Source of the DNA: Plut-88900 sp965116945
GTDB lineage: Bacteria > Chloroflexota > Dehalococcoidia > Plut-88900
Length of the DNA stretch: 64,000 nt
Assembly: GCA_965116945.1 (NCBI GenBank)
Contig: OZ220734.1
Coordinates: 1-64,000, forward strand
Direction: 5' to 3'
Shown in pieces: positions 44,676 to 52,783 of the stretch. The position numbers and the translations under genes were made by a program. The stretch's first letter is position 1. Each line of letters starts with the position of its first letter. The notes beneath the pieces are model-generated. The model had not been told where the DNA came from, ran no database searches, and saw nothing but the letters and a program-made list of their open reading frames with translations.

Positions 44676-45541
44676 CCATTCAGCCGACCACCGCGGAGAA
44701 GTCGGACCGCCTCCATAACATTCTCGAGGAGATGGGGTCGGTAGTCGTTGCCTATTCAGGTGGTGTCGACAGCGCGTTCCTCGCCGTGGAAGCCCATGCT
44801 GTCCTTGGGGACCGGGCCCTTGCCGTAACCGCAGATTCTCCCAGCATCCCACGATCAGAACTCCGAGAAGCGCAATCCCTCGCCCGACAGTTCAACTTCC
44901 CCCACCTAGTCATTGATACTTTCGAGACCCAGAACCCCGAATATCAGGAGAATAGCCCCCAACGCTGCTTCTTCTGCAAAGGCGAACTCTACTCCCGGCT
45001 CCTCCCCATCGCCGAGCAGAAGGGCTACCAATGGGTGGCCAACGGCACCAACGCCAACGACCTCGGTGACTTCCGTCCTGGCCTGGATGCTGCCAAACGT
45101 TCCAATGTCCGCAGCCCCCTCTGCGAGGCGGAACTGACAAAGAGCGAGATTCGCGAGCTATCCAGAGAAATGGGTCTTCCGACATGGGACAAACCGGCCA
45201 TGGCCTGCCTCGCCTCTCGCGTCCCCTACGGAGACAAGGTGACCGTCGAGGTCTTGCACCAGATAGAAGCCGCCGAGGAATATCTAAGAGACCTCGGCAT
45301 CCGAGACCTCAGGGTGCGTCACCACGACCGCATAGCGAGAATCGAAGTTGATGACGAGGGCATAACCCTCCTCACCCAACCAGAAGTTCGGAAAACTCTG
45401 GTCCGCCGATTCCGCTCCCTTGGCTACACCTACGTAACACTGGATCTTACCGGTTTCCGTTCGGGTAGCCTCAACGAGGTCTTGCAGCTATCCAGAAAAC
45501 CGGCAAGGGTAGCGGCCTCTCCCGCCAACGGCGGGGACTAA
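44672..45541 (+). CDS. larE: LarE-type sulfur transferase for the nickel-pincer nucleotide cofactor
   Basis: ATP-pyrophosphatase-family enzyme that adds sulfur to the pincer precursor. The PP-loop is YSGGVDSAFLA (28-38). Three cysteines stand out: C99 and C102 in QRCFFCKGELY and C179 in MACLASRVPYG. In Lactobacillus the single Cys of the last motif is consumed; enzymes with the extra Cys pair are known to bind a [4Fe-4S] cluster instead, so this one is probably of the recycling cluster type. It overlaps radA by four bases. larC is two genes downstream; larB and larA are not in the window. Confidence 0.92.
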   Translation: MTIQPTTAEKSDRLHNILEEMGSVVVAYSGGVDSAFLAVEAHAVLGDRALAVTADSPSIPRSELREAQSLARQFNFPHLVIDTFETQNPEYQENSPQRCFFCKGELYSRLLPIAEQKGYQWVANGTNANDLGDFRPGLDAAKRSNVRSPLCEAELTKSEIRELSREMGLPTWDKPAMACLASRVPYGDKVTVEVLHQIEAAEEYLRDLGIRDLRVRHHDRIARIEVDDEGITLLTQPEVRKTLVRRFRSLGYTYVTLDLTGFRSGSLNEVLQLSRKPARVAASPANGGD

Positions 45542-45660
45542 ATTGTTCTTCCCCCCTCCCAACCTCCCATGGGCTTTGCTGTGATTTGTTATCCCAAGGC
45601 TCCGCGGGGAACCTGGTTTCGCAAATCCGAGTCTAACGGCGAAGCTACTGTTGTCTCGCA

Positions 45661-46437
45661 ATGACCTATCTCTTCGGTGATTCCCCGACTGCCCAATCCA
45701 GACTCCACATCCTCGCCCGCACGTTCGAACCCCCGACTCGCGAGTTCCTGTCAACCTTCAACCCCAAAGGCACACACCTTGCTGTGGACCTCGGGTGTGG
45801 GCCCGGACACACCACCCGGCTCATCGCTGAGTCCCTTCCCTTCGAAAGAGTGGTAGGCTTGGACAATTCTTCAGACTTTGTTGATGCCGCTTCCCGCTCC
45901 GCCCCACCCCGTGTCACCTTCCTCCAGCATGATGTTGCCTCCGTTCCCTTTCCCGCACCCCCCGCCGACCTCATCTTCTGCCGCTTCCTGGTAACCCACC
46001 TCCCCTCCCCTGACCAGGCTATCGCCGGGTGGGCGTCTCAACTCTCTCCTGGAGGTGCTCTGCTTCTGGAGGAAGTCCACTGGATTGACACCGGCAACCC
46101 TGTACTTGAAACCTATCTCTCTGCCCTTGATCGCGTTATGAATGCCATGGGCGTAGATCTGTACGCTGGTGCGGGTCTCCCAGAGTTGGTCGATAGCGCC
46201 CCAGTGAAGATAATCGCGGACATCACCCGACGCCATGCCGTGACTAATCAGGATGCGGCTGCCATGTTCTCCATGAACATCCGAACCTGGGGAATGAGCC
46301 ACCCTGCCCTGTCTCTCTACGGATCGGCATTCCTACGCTCCCTGCACAATGATCTGGCAGAAATAACCGCCGGTTCCCCTGAGGCTCTCTCCGAAATAGA
46401 ATGGGGCATGCGCCAGATCGTACTGGAGTTGGCATGA
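45661..46437 (+). CDS. Class I SAM-dependent methyltransferase between larE and larC
   Basis: A 258-residue Rossmann methyltransferase. The SAM loop is VDLGCGPGHTT (about 43-53), the acidic end of strand two is VVGLDNSSDF and motif IV is ADLIFCRFLVTHL (about 102). The C-terminal part is helical and lacks a recognisable substrate domain. Its stop overlaps the larC start by four bases (ATGA), so the two are translationally coupled. That placement suggests, without proving, a link to cofactor synthesis. Confidence 0.88.
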   Translation: MTYLFGDSPTAQSRLHILARTFEPPTREFLSTFNPKGTHLAVDLGCGPGHTTRLIAESLPFERVVGLDNSSDFVDAASRSAPPRVTFLQHDVASVPFPAPPADLIFCRFLVTHLPSPDQAIAGWASQLSPGGALLLEEVHWIDTGNPVLETYLSALDRVMNAMGVDLYAGAGLPELVDSAPVKIIADITRRHAVTNQDAAAMFSMNIRTWGMSHPALSLYGSAFLRSLHNDLAEITAGSPEALSEIEWGMRQIVLELA

Positions 46438-47627
46438 AGGCAGCTTATTTCAACTGCATAGGCGGTGTGAGCGGTGATATGGTCCTTGGGGCATTGGTGG
46501 ATGCTGGCCTGTCCATCGACACCCTCAGACGCGCACTCTCCAACCTCTCCCTCCGGGGCTACGAGATCACCGCAGCCCCCGACACCCGCGCCGCCATCTC
46601 TGGCACCCGCGTAACAGTCACCACAAGGCCTGGTCCTAAGCCTCACCGTAACCTGAACGACATTCTCTCATTGATAAACGAAAGCGCCTTGCCGAACTCC
46701 GTGAAGAAAAACGCCGACGATATCTTCAAACGCCTCGCTCAGGCCGAGTCCCGTGTACACAAAGTCCCCATCGATCAGGTCCATTTTCACGAAGTGGGCG
46801 CAGTGGATGCAATTGTTGACATCGTTGGAGCCGCCTGCGGCCTGCAACTCCTGGGAGTCGAGCGTATTTACTGCTCACCGGTCCCTCCCGGCAGCGGCAC
46901 AGTCAAGTCAGAGCATGGTAGGCTGCCCGTTCCCGCCCCTGCCACCGTGGAACTTATGGCACTCGCCGACGCCCCCTTTGCCTCTTCCTCCCCTCACGCC
47001 CCGACCATGGAGCTTTCAACGCCCACCGGCGTCGCTATCATGACTGCCCTCGCAAAATTCTCCCAGCCGGAAATCCGTATCTCCTCCACGGGCTACGGGA
47101 TCGGTCAAAAGGATATGGGGGAATACCCCAACGTCCTCGGCATGTGGCTAGGTGAAATCGAAGATTCCCTCCAGGCCCGACCCCTTCACGTCATCGAGAC
47201 TAACATCGATGATATGAACCCCGAGATCTTTCCCTACCTGATGGACAAACTCTTCGAACTCGGTGCACGGGACATCTGGCTCACACCCATTCAGATGAAG
47301 AAAGGCCGACCCGCCCACAAGCTCAGCGTCCTCGCAAGTCCTGAGGATCAGCAAGCAGTAATCGGAAAGATCATGAAGGAGACTTCAACCCTGGGAGTCC
47401 GGGTATCCAGTGTCTTGCGGCACGAAGCCGAACGACGAGTGGAAAAAGTCGATACGAGCCTCGGGCCTGTACGCGTAAAACTGAAGCTTCTGGGCGGCAA
47501 TCCAGTTTCGCTGTCCCCTGAATACGAAGACAGCGCAGAAATAGCTTCCAGATCCAGGCTTCCCCTCAGGGAGGTTTACCGCATCGTCTCGGAAGAGGCT
47601 TCCCGGCTCCTCATTTCGACCGAATAA
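46434..47627 (+). CDS. larC: LarC nickel-insertion protein for the pincer cofactor
   Basis: CTP-dependent cyclometallase that installs nickel in the pincer nucleotide. The 397 residues begin MKAAYFNCIGGVSGDMVLGA, of which the GGVSGDM block is diagnostic, with VHFHEVGAVDAIVDI (about 115) and the C-terminal TNIDDMNPEIFPYLMDKLF. The protein is complete in one frame; in Lactobacillus plantarum it is made by programmed frameshifting. The start at 46434 overlaps the methyltransferase stop. The 3' end overlaps a convergent DCC-family gene by 17 bases. Confidence 0.93.
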   Translation: MKAAYFNCIGGVSGDMVLGALVDAGLSIDTLRRALSNLSLRGYEITAAPDTRAAISGTRVTVTTRPGPKPHRNLNDILSLINESALPNSVKKNADDIFKRLAQAESRVHKVPIDQVHFHEVGAVDAIVDIVGAACGLQLLGVERIYCSPVPPGSGTVKSEHGRLPVPAPATVELMALADAPFASSSPHAPTMELSTPTGVAIMTALAKFSQPEIRISSTGYGIGQKDMGEYPNVLGMWLGEIEDSLQARPLHVIETNIDDMNPEIFPYLMDKLFELGARDIWLTPIQMKKGRPAHKLSVLASPEDQQAVIGKIMKETSTLGVRVSSVLRHEAERRVEKVDTSLGPVRVKLKLLGGNPVSLSPEYEDSAEIASRSRLPLREVYRIVSEEASRLLISTE

Positions 47628-48012
47628 GGCAACCCCTGTTCCGTGCGATAAACGCATAGACCCTTACGCCGAGAAATCGGGCCCCGGGCAGCCAGAGAAA
47701 AGGCGCTAGTGGTAGCAGGGGAGGCAGCAGCGCCGACAAACGCCTCACCGCAAAGAAACCCCCGTGTAGCCGACCCCCGTCGTCCAACAAGTACATTGCC
47801 GCATCCAGATCATTCCTGGTAAGGCCGTCGGGCAGGACTTCAAATTCTTGACCGGACTTCCACTCCACACGGTCCAGCCAGTCCATCCTGGACATCCACT
47901 TGACCGCTTCTCTGCACAGCGGACAAGCTCCATCGTACAACACCGTCGCCCGGCTTCCAGCCTCCCTCCCGCCGCCAGCAGTCCCGCCTAGCCTTGACTT
48001 TTTGTGCGCCAA
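47611..48012 (-). CDS. DCC-family thiol-disulfide oxidoreductase-like protein (DUF393)
   Basis: A 133-residue small protein with the family motif LYDGACPLCREAVKW near residue 25, where the CxxC could be redox active, then DRVEWKSG and the hydrophobic end of YuxK/DCC proteins. The start used is a TTG at 48012; a GTG 23 codons later is possible. It converges on larC, sharing 17 bases. Function unknown beyond a thioredoxin-like role. Confidence 0.8.
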   Translation of the reverse strand: MAHKKSRLGGTAGGGREAGSRATVLYDGACPLCREAVKWMSRMDWLDRVEWKSGQEFEVLPDGLTRNDLDAAMYLLDDGGRLHGGFFAVRRLSALLPPLLPLAPFLWLPGARFLGVRVYAFIARNRGCLIRSK

Positions 48013-48173
48013 TTTCCTATACTGATTCCACGACTTTAGGGATTCTTTTATCGTACCTTCTGCGGGCCCCTCGTAGGAGGTACTTTCGAGTCTGGGACAT
48101 TGTATATCGGGCGCCCCGCCAATTGGGCAGCGCCCAGCTCAATGGAGCAGGGAGGCAAGACCCGTATCCTTCT

Positions 48174-48249
48174 GCCCGAGTGGCGCAATGGCAGCGCAGC
48201 CGATTTGTAATCGGCAGGTTGGCGGGTTCGAATCCCCTCTCGGGCTCCA
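48174..48249 (+). tRNA. tRNA-Thr (anticodon UGU), CCA encoded
   Basis: Acceptor GCCCGAG (48174-48180) pairs with CTCGGGC (48239-48245); anticodon loop TTTGTAA gives TGT; T-loop GGTTCGAATCC is normal. Discriminator T, then CCA at 48247-48249. First tRNA of the Thr-Tyr-Thr-tuf cluster. Confidence 0.95.
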
Positions 48250-48310
48250 ACCCGCAAAACTCGGATACAAACAACAACTGACTACCACACACGTTCACGC
48301 GACTTTTTTT

Positions 48311-48396
48311 GGAGGGGTGGGTGAGTGGTTAAAACCGGCGGTCTGTAAAATCGCTGCCGAAAGGCTACGCAGGTTCGAATCCTGCCCCCTCCACCA
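48311..48396 (+). tRNA. tRNA-Tyr (anticodon GUA), CCA encoded
   Basis: Acceptor GGAGGGG (48311-48317) pairs with CCCCTCC (48386-48392). Anticodon stem GCGGT/ATCGC encloses CTGTAAA, anticodon GTA. The long variable arm (TGCCGAAAGGCTAC) marks a class II bacterial tRNA-Tyr. T-arm GCAGG-TTCGAAT-CCTGC. Confidence 0.96.
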
Positions 48397-48437
48397 TCAA
48401 AAAGAAATATAATATCGTGAAAGGAATTATTCAGTAG

Positions 48438-48512
48438 GCCCACATAGCTCAGTGGCAGAGCACGTTCTTGGTAAGAACGGGGTCACCGGTTCAAATCCGG
48501 TTGTGGGCTCCA
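48438..48512 (+). tRNA. tRNA-Thr (anticodon GGU), CCA encoded
   Basis: Acceptor GCCCACA (48438-48444) pairs with TGTGGGC (48502-48508). Anticodon stem CGTTC/GAACG encloses TTGGTAA, anticodon GGT. D-arm GCTCAGTGGCAGAGC and T-arm CCGGTTCAAATCCGG are regular. It lies 19 bases before tuf. Confidence 0.96.
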
Positions 48513-48531
48513 TTACAGGAGAGTCAAAAGC

Positions 48532-49731
48532 ATGGCCAAACAGCGTTTCGAACGAACAAAGCCCCACGTCAACGTCGGCACTATTGGACACGTTGACCAT
48601 GGCAAAACATCCCTTACAGCGGCCATTACCAAGGTCCTCGGTATGAGGGGTGGAGCCAACTACCGTCCCTACGACTCCATCGACAACGCACCCGAAGAAA
48701 AGGCCCGAGGTCTCACCATCGCCATCACACACGTCGAATATGAGACCAACGACCGACACTACGCTCACGTCGATTGCCCGGGTCACGCCGACTACATCAA
48801 GAACATGATTACTGGCGCTGCCCAGATGGACGGTGCCATCCTCGTAGTTTCCGCTCCTGATGGCCCCATGCCCCAGACTCGGGAGCACATCCTCTTGGCT
48901 CGACAGGTGCTGGTCCCCTACATCGTCGTCTTCCTCAACAAGACCGACCAGATGGACGACCCCGAGCTTCTTGAACTCGTTGAACTGGAACTCAGAGAAC
49001 TGCTTTCCAACTATGACTTCCCCGGTGACGATATCCCCATCATTCGTGGCAGCGCTCTTGAGGCCTTGGAGTCCGAATCTACGGACATTAGCTCTCCCGA
49101 GTATCAGCCTATCGTCGAGTTGATGAACGCCGTGGACAGCTACATTCCCCTCCCCGAGCGCCCCTCCGAGCTGCCATTCCTCATGCCCATTGAAGACGTC
49201 TTCGGCATCAAGGGCCGAGGCACCGTCGTCACCGGCCGTGTTGAGCGTGGCACCGTTCAGACGGGCGACCAGGTGGAGATCGTCGGTTTCGGAGAGACCC
49301 GACGCACCACCGTCACAGGTGTCGAGATGTTCCACAAGACTCTCGACTACGCCGAACCCGGCGACGCCGTAGGCTGCCTCCTCAGGGGCGTAGAACGCGA
49401 CGAGATTGAGCGCGGTCAGGTCCTTGCCAAGCCGGGCTCGATCAACCCCCACACCGCTTCCGATGCTGAGGTTTACGTTCTCACCAAGGATGAGGGCGGA
49501 CGCCACACCCCGTTCTTCAACGGATACAAACCCCAGTTCTACATCCGCACCACCGACGTTACCGGAGAAATCGCCCTTCCGGAAGGTACCGAAATGGTCA
49601 TGCCCGGCGACAACATCACGATGGGCATCAAGCTCATAACCCCCGTAGCCATCGAGCAGGAGCTTCGCTTCGCAATTCGTGAAGGCGGCAGGACCGTCGG
49701 GGCTGGCGTGTTCACCAAGGTGGAAAACTAG
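48532..49731 (+). CDS. tuf: Translation elongation factor Tu
   Basis: GTPase that brings aminoacyl-tRNA to the ribosome. The 399 residues show GHVDHGKT (G1, about 19), the switch I block ARGLTIAITHVEYE, DCPGHADYI (G3), NKTD (G4, about 138) and GSAL (G5), then domains 2 and 3 with the conserved RTVGAGVFTKV end. Switch I reads RGLTI-A-I rather than RGITI-N-T; I recall this form from Dehalococcoidia, which supports the proposed phylum. The gene follows three tRNAs, the same arrangement known from tufB of Escherichia coli. Confidence 0.98.
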   Translation: MAKQRFERTKPHVNVGTIGHVDHGKTSLTAAITKVLGMRGGANYRPYDSIDNAPEEKARGLTIAITHVEYETNDRHYAHVDCPGHADYIKNMITGAAQMDGAILVVSAPDGPMPQTREHILLARQVLVPYIVVFLNKTDQMDDPELLELVELELRELLSNYDFPGDDIPIIRGSALEALESESTDISSPEYQPIVELMNAVDSYIPLPERPSELPFLMPIEDVFGIKGRGTVVTGRVERGTVQTGDQVEIVGFGETRRTTVTGVEMFHKTLDYAEPGDAVGCLLRGVERDEIERGQVLAKPGSINPHTASDAEVYVLTKDEGGRHTPFFNGYKPQFYIRTTDVTGEIALPEGTEMVMPGDNITMGIKLITPVAIEQELRFAIREGGRTVGAGVFTKVEN

Positions 49732-49768
49732 GCCCCGGACCCCTCTCCGGAAACGATTGGACTGAACC

Positions 49769-49936
49769 ATGGCTAAAGGCAAAGATGTACGTGTAGTGAT
49801 CCACCTCGCCTGCACCGAGTGTCGGGAAAGGACTTACACCAGCAGCAAAAACCGGCGGAACGACTCGGGACGGTTGGAATTCTCAAAATATTGCCCTCGC
49901 TGTCGGGGGCACAAGCTCCATCGTGAGACCCGATAG
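49769..49936 (+). CDS. rpmG: Large ribosomal subunit protein bL33 (zinc-ribbon form)
   Basis: A 55-residue product (MAKGKDVRVVIHLACTEC at the start, HRETR at the end). Two Cys pairs, CTEC and CPRC, show the zinc-binding C+ form of L33. The middle TSSKNRRNDSGRLEFSKYC is the family signature. It stands between tuf and secE as in many bacteria. Confidence 0.95.
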   Translation: MAKGKDVRVVIHLACTECRERTYTSSKNRRNDSGRLEFSKYCPRCRGHKLHRETR

Positions 49937-49972
49937 AAGCCGGTTACCCAAAATGACTACCAAGAAAGTCGG

Positions 49973-50206
49973 ATGAGACGATTCACTCTTCCAGCTAGGG
50001 CGCGGATGCCCGCCTCGGGGCCTTCCCTTGGCCGGTTCCGCTTCTTTGCTGAAGCTATTGCAGAGCTCCGCAAGGTCAACTGGCCTTCCAAGGAAGAGAC
50101 CAAGCGTCTCACCACCATGGTCGTCATTATTTCCGTGATCATGGGTGCGTTCCTGGGTCTGGTCGATGAGGGGTTCTCACTGTTCATGGACCTCCTTCTG
50201 TTCTAA
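49973..50206 (+). CDS. secE: Preprotein translocase subunit SecE
   Basis: Essential small subunit of the SecYEG channel. The 77-residue protein has the amphipathic hinge AIAELRKVNWPSKEETKRLT, diagnostic for SecE, and one membrane helix (VVIISVIMGAFLGLVDEGFS). The N-terminus is extended and basic. Its ATG overlaps the stop of an eight-codon frame starting at 49953 (MTTKKVG), so either a coupled mini-ORF precedes it or a one-base change separates a longer N-terminus. An internal ATG (MPASGPS) is an alternative start. Confidence 0.92.
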   Translation: MRRFTLPARARMPASGPSLGRFRFFAEAIAELRKVNWPSKEETKRLTTMVVIISVIMGAFLGLVDEGFSLFMDLLLF

Positions 50207-50271
50207 CCTAAAGCTCCTTACACCACCCCCATGTTCCGGATGACAGAAGTAAAACGGCAAAACAGACACCC

Positions 50272-50829
50272 ATGACCTCCCAATCAAAGACAGCAAAACT
50301 GGACCATCGCTGGTATGTGGTTCACACCTACGCGGGTTACGAAGACCGGGTCAAGAACAACCTTGAACACCGGATAGACTCCATGGATGCCAGCGCCGAG
50401 ATATTCGAAGTCCTCGTCCCTACTGAGGAAGAGCTCGACATCCGGGAGGGCCAGCGCCGTACCGTATCCAAGAAAGTCTTTCCCGGCTACATACTTGTGA
50501 ATATGGCTCTCACGGACAACAGTTGGTACGTTGTCCGTAACACCCCGGGGGTCACCGGCTTCGTCACTTCTGGAGACCCACCCCGCCCCGTCCCCCTGGA
50601 AGATGACGAGGTCAAGGCCATCGTCGTACAGATGGAGGCGGAAGCGCCTCGAGTCAAGGTCGGGCTGGACAAGGGCGAAAAGATTCGCATAATAGACGGG
50701 CCTTTCTCAGACTTCATTGGTACGGTGGACGAACTCTATCCTGACAAGGGCAAGATCCGTGTCCTCGTATCTTTCTTCGGTCGAGACACGGGCGTCGAGT
50801 TGGACTATCTACAGGTGGAGAAGCTGTAA
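50272..50829 (+). CDS. nusG: Transcription termination/antitermination protein NusG
   Basis: Binds RNA polymerase and suppresses pausing; links it to Rho or the ribosome. The 185 residues contain the NGN domain (WYVVHTYAGYEDRVKNNL, about 13-30), the conserved VFPGYILVNM and WYVVRNTPGVTGFV stretches, and the C-terminal KOW domain (VKVGLDKGEKIRIIDGPFSDF, about 124). Follows secE and precedes rplK, the standard order. Confidence 0.97.
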   Translation: MTSQSKTAKLDHRWYVVHTYAGYEDRVKNNLEHRIDSMDASAEIFEVLVPTEEELDIREGQRRTVSKKVFPGYILVNMALTDNSWYVVRNTPGVTGFVTSGDPPRPVPLEDDEVKAIVVQMEAEAPRVKVGLDKGEKIRIIDGPFSDFIGTVDELYPDKGKIRVLVSFFGRDTGVELDYLQVEKL

Positions 50830-50855
50830 CCGCCCCTGAACTTGGAATATAGAAC

Positions 50856-51278
50856 ATGCCTAAGAGAATCAAAGCCGTACTGAAACTCCAGATTGAAGCT
50901 GGTAAGGCGACCCCTGCACCACCCATTGGACCCGCCCTGGGCCAGCACGGCGTCAACATTATGGGCTTCTGCAAGGAATACAATGCCCGGACCTCTGCAC
51001 AGGCGGGCACTATAGTTCCGGTCGAGCTGACCGTATTCCAGGACGCATCTTTTTCCTTCGTCACAAAGACGCCGCCCGCAGCAATTCTAATCAAGAATGC
51101 AGCAGGGGTAGAAAAAGGCAGCAGCTTGGCAGGTCAGGAGTCAATAGGAACTGTCCCCAGGGACAAGATTCGGGAAATAGCCGAGACCAAGATGAAAGAC
51201 CTGAACGCCAACGATATCGAAGGTGCCATGCGTATCATAGAAGGAACGGCTCGTAACATGGGCATTGAGGTTGTATAA
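50856..51278 (+). CDS. rplK: Large ribosomal subunit protein uL11
   Basis: Forms the GTPase-associated stalk base on 23S rRNA. The 140 residues carry LQIEAGKATPAPPIGPALGQ, split here as the start of the family signature, then GVNIMGFCKEYN and the C-terminal DLNANDIEGAMRIIEGTARNMG. This protein is the substrate of PrmA, encoded near the other end of the window. Normal length. Confidence 0.97.
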   Translation: MPKRIKAVLKLQIEAGKATPAPPIGPALGQHGVNIMGFCKEYNARTSAQAGTIVPVELTVFQDASFSFVTKTPPAAILIKNAAGVEKGSSLAGQESIGTVPRDKIREIAETKMKDLNANDIEGAMRIIEGTARNMGIEVV

Positions 51279-51312
51279 CCCTGCACCCCGTCTGTAAGTG
51301 AGAACGGACAAA

Positions 51313-52029
51313 ATGGCTAAAAGAGGAAAAAAATACCAGGAAGCCGCCTCCCTGGTTGACAGGAGCAAAGCCTACTCCCCCGAGGAGGCAATTGACCTGG
51401 CAAAGCAAACCGCCAAGGCGAATTACGACGAAACGGTCGAGATACACATGCGCATGGGCCTCGATCCCCGGCATGCGGACCAGCAGGTTCGTGGGCTTGC
51501 AATGCTGCCCAACGGCACCGGTAAGCAGGTCCGGGTTCTCGTATTTGCCCAGGGCGAAGCAGCAACCACCGCAGAGCAGAATGGTGCCGACTTCGTGGGC
51601 GCGGACGATATCATCAAGCGGATCGAGGGCGGCTGGGTGGAATTCGATACTGCCATCGCCACCCCCGACATGATGAGTAAAATCGGCAAACTTGGCCGAA
51701 TTCTCGGACGCCGTGGCCTCATGCCCAATCCCCGCTCCGGCACTGTAGTGCAGCAACCCGACCTCGCTCAGGCAATTTCAGATTCCCGCAAAGGAAAAAT
51801 CGAATATCGCCTTGACCGCACGGCTGTCATTCACGCCCCATTGGGCAAAGCAAGCTTCGAAAAGGAACACCTTCTAGAAAACTTGACTACATTCCTGGAC
51901 TCGGTGGTCCGTGCTAAGCCCTCGGGTGCCAAGGGGCAGTACATCAAGAAAATATCAATGTCTACGACCCATGGCCCGGGCATCAACATGGACGTGCAGG
52001 GTGCAATGGCCATAAGCGCCAGAGACTAA
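51313..52029 (+). CDS. rplA: Large ribosomal subunit protein uL1
   Basis: Builds the L1 stalk for E-site tRNA release. The 238 residues begin MAKRGKKYQEAA (start at 51313, with five non-conserved codons upstream in frame). They contain DETVEIHMRMGLDPRHADQQVRG in part and GRRGLMPNPRSGTV (about 130-143), which is diagnostic. Last gene before the L10 leader. Confidence 0.97.
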   Translation: MAKRGKKYQEAASLVDRSKAYSPEEAIDLAKQTAKANYDETVEIHMRMGLDPRHADQQVRGLAMLPNGTGKQVRVLVFAQGEAATTAEQNGADFVGADDIIKRIEGGWVEFDTAIATPDMMSKIGKLGRILGRRGLMPNPRSGTVVQQPDLAQAISDSRKGKIEYRLDRTAVIHAPLGKASFEKEHLLENLTTFLDSVVRAKPSGAKGQYIKKISMSTTHGPGINMDVQGAMAISARD

Positions 52030-52070
52030 CCTTACCGGAGACGCTTTACCCTTTAACCAGTACAACTAAA

Positions 52071-52160
52071 CCTGACGCCGCAGACGGTGGGTGGCTCCCC
52101 GGAGCCTCAAATTGGCAGCCCGCCTAGGTGATTTCCTAAGTCCTTCTACAACGGACTGCA
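52071..52160 (+). promoter_or_regulatory. Ribosomal protein L10 leader (autoregulatory RNA)
   Basis: The stretch CCGCAGACGGTGGGTGGC (52078-52095), the hairpin GGCTCC-CC-GGAGCC (52093-52106) and GCAGCCCGCCTAGGTG are the conserved core of the L10 leader, bound by L10(L12)4 to control rplJ-rplL. A further stem AGTCC/GGACT (52139-52157) follows. Confidence 0.85.
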
Positions 52161-52162
52161 AT

Positions 52163-52194
52163 AATCCCCTGGGTAACGTCTCGGGGGATTTTCT
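52163..52194 (+). terminator. Terminator-like hairpin between the L10 leader and rplJ
   Basis: AATCCCC (52163-52169) pairs with GGGGATT (52184-52190), then TTCT. Placed after the L10 leader and 35 bases before rplJ it suits transcription attenuation, as reported for Bacillus rplJL. Confidence 0.7.
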
Positions 52195-52228
52195 ATTGTT
52201 CCCATAATGAGTTCAAGGAAGTAGAAGT

Positions 52229-52762
52229 ATGGCCACAGAGAAAAAAGAGCAGCAGGTAGAAGAGATAGCAGATCGGCTGGGTCGATGCACAATTGCAATC
52301 GCAACCGACTACCGAGGCCTTGCAATGCCGGAGATGACGGCTCTGCGCCGTAAGCTCCGAGAAGCAGGGATAGAATACCGTGTGATAAAAAATAGCCTTG
52401 CCGGCATCGCTGCTGAGCAGACCGGGTCTCAGCCTCTCGTTCAGTTCCTTGAAGGACCAACTGCCATAGCCTTCGGGTATGGCGAGGCTACGGACCCTGC
52501 CAAGGCGCTAACCGATCACATCCGGCAGGAACGTAGCATCCTGACAGTCAAGGGCGGCGTAATGGGAGATAGAGCCCTCGCTCCTGCAGACGTCACAGTC
52601 CTGGCTACTCTCCCATCGAGACAAGAGCTTATCGCAAAAACGGCCGGTGCCCTCGTGGGCCCGATTTATGCCTTACAGTCCGTTCTCAGCGCTAATTTGA
52701 GGGGCCTCGTTACTGCCCTTAGCGCCCGAGTCGACAAAATGCAAGAAGAGTCCTCAAGTTAA
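52229..52762 (+). CDS. rplJ: Large ribosomal subunit protein uL10
   Basis: Anchors the L7/L12 stalk. The 177 residues start MATEKKEQQVEEIADRL, continue TIAIATDYRGLAMPEMTALRRKLREAG (partial signature), YRVIKNSLAGIA and FLEGPTAIAFGYG, and end with the L12-binding helix (YALQSVLSANLRGLVTALSA). Preceded by its leader; 21 bases before rplL. Confidence 0.96.
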   Translation: MATEKKEQQVEEIADRLGRCTIAIATDYRGLAMPEMTALRRKLREAGIEYRVIKNSLAGIAAEQTGSQPLVQFLEGPTAIAFGYGEATDPAKALTDHIRQERSILTVKGGVMGDRALAPADVTVLATLPSRQELIAKTAGALVGPIYALQSVLSANLRGLVTALSARVDKMQEESSS

Positions 52763-52783
52763 TTCGTCATAAGGAGATACGAT

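Noticed and set aside
49937..49972. A tRNA-Trp gene between rpmG and secE
   Set aside because: The gap is only 36 bases, too short for a tRNA.
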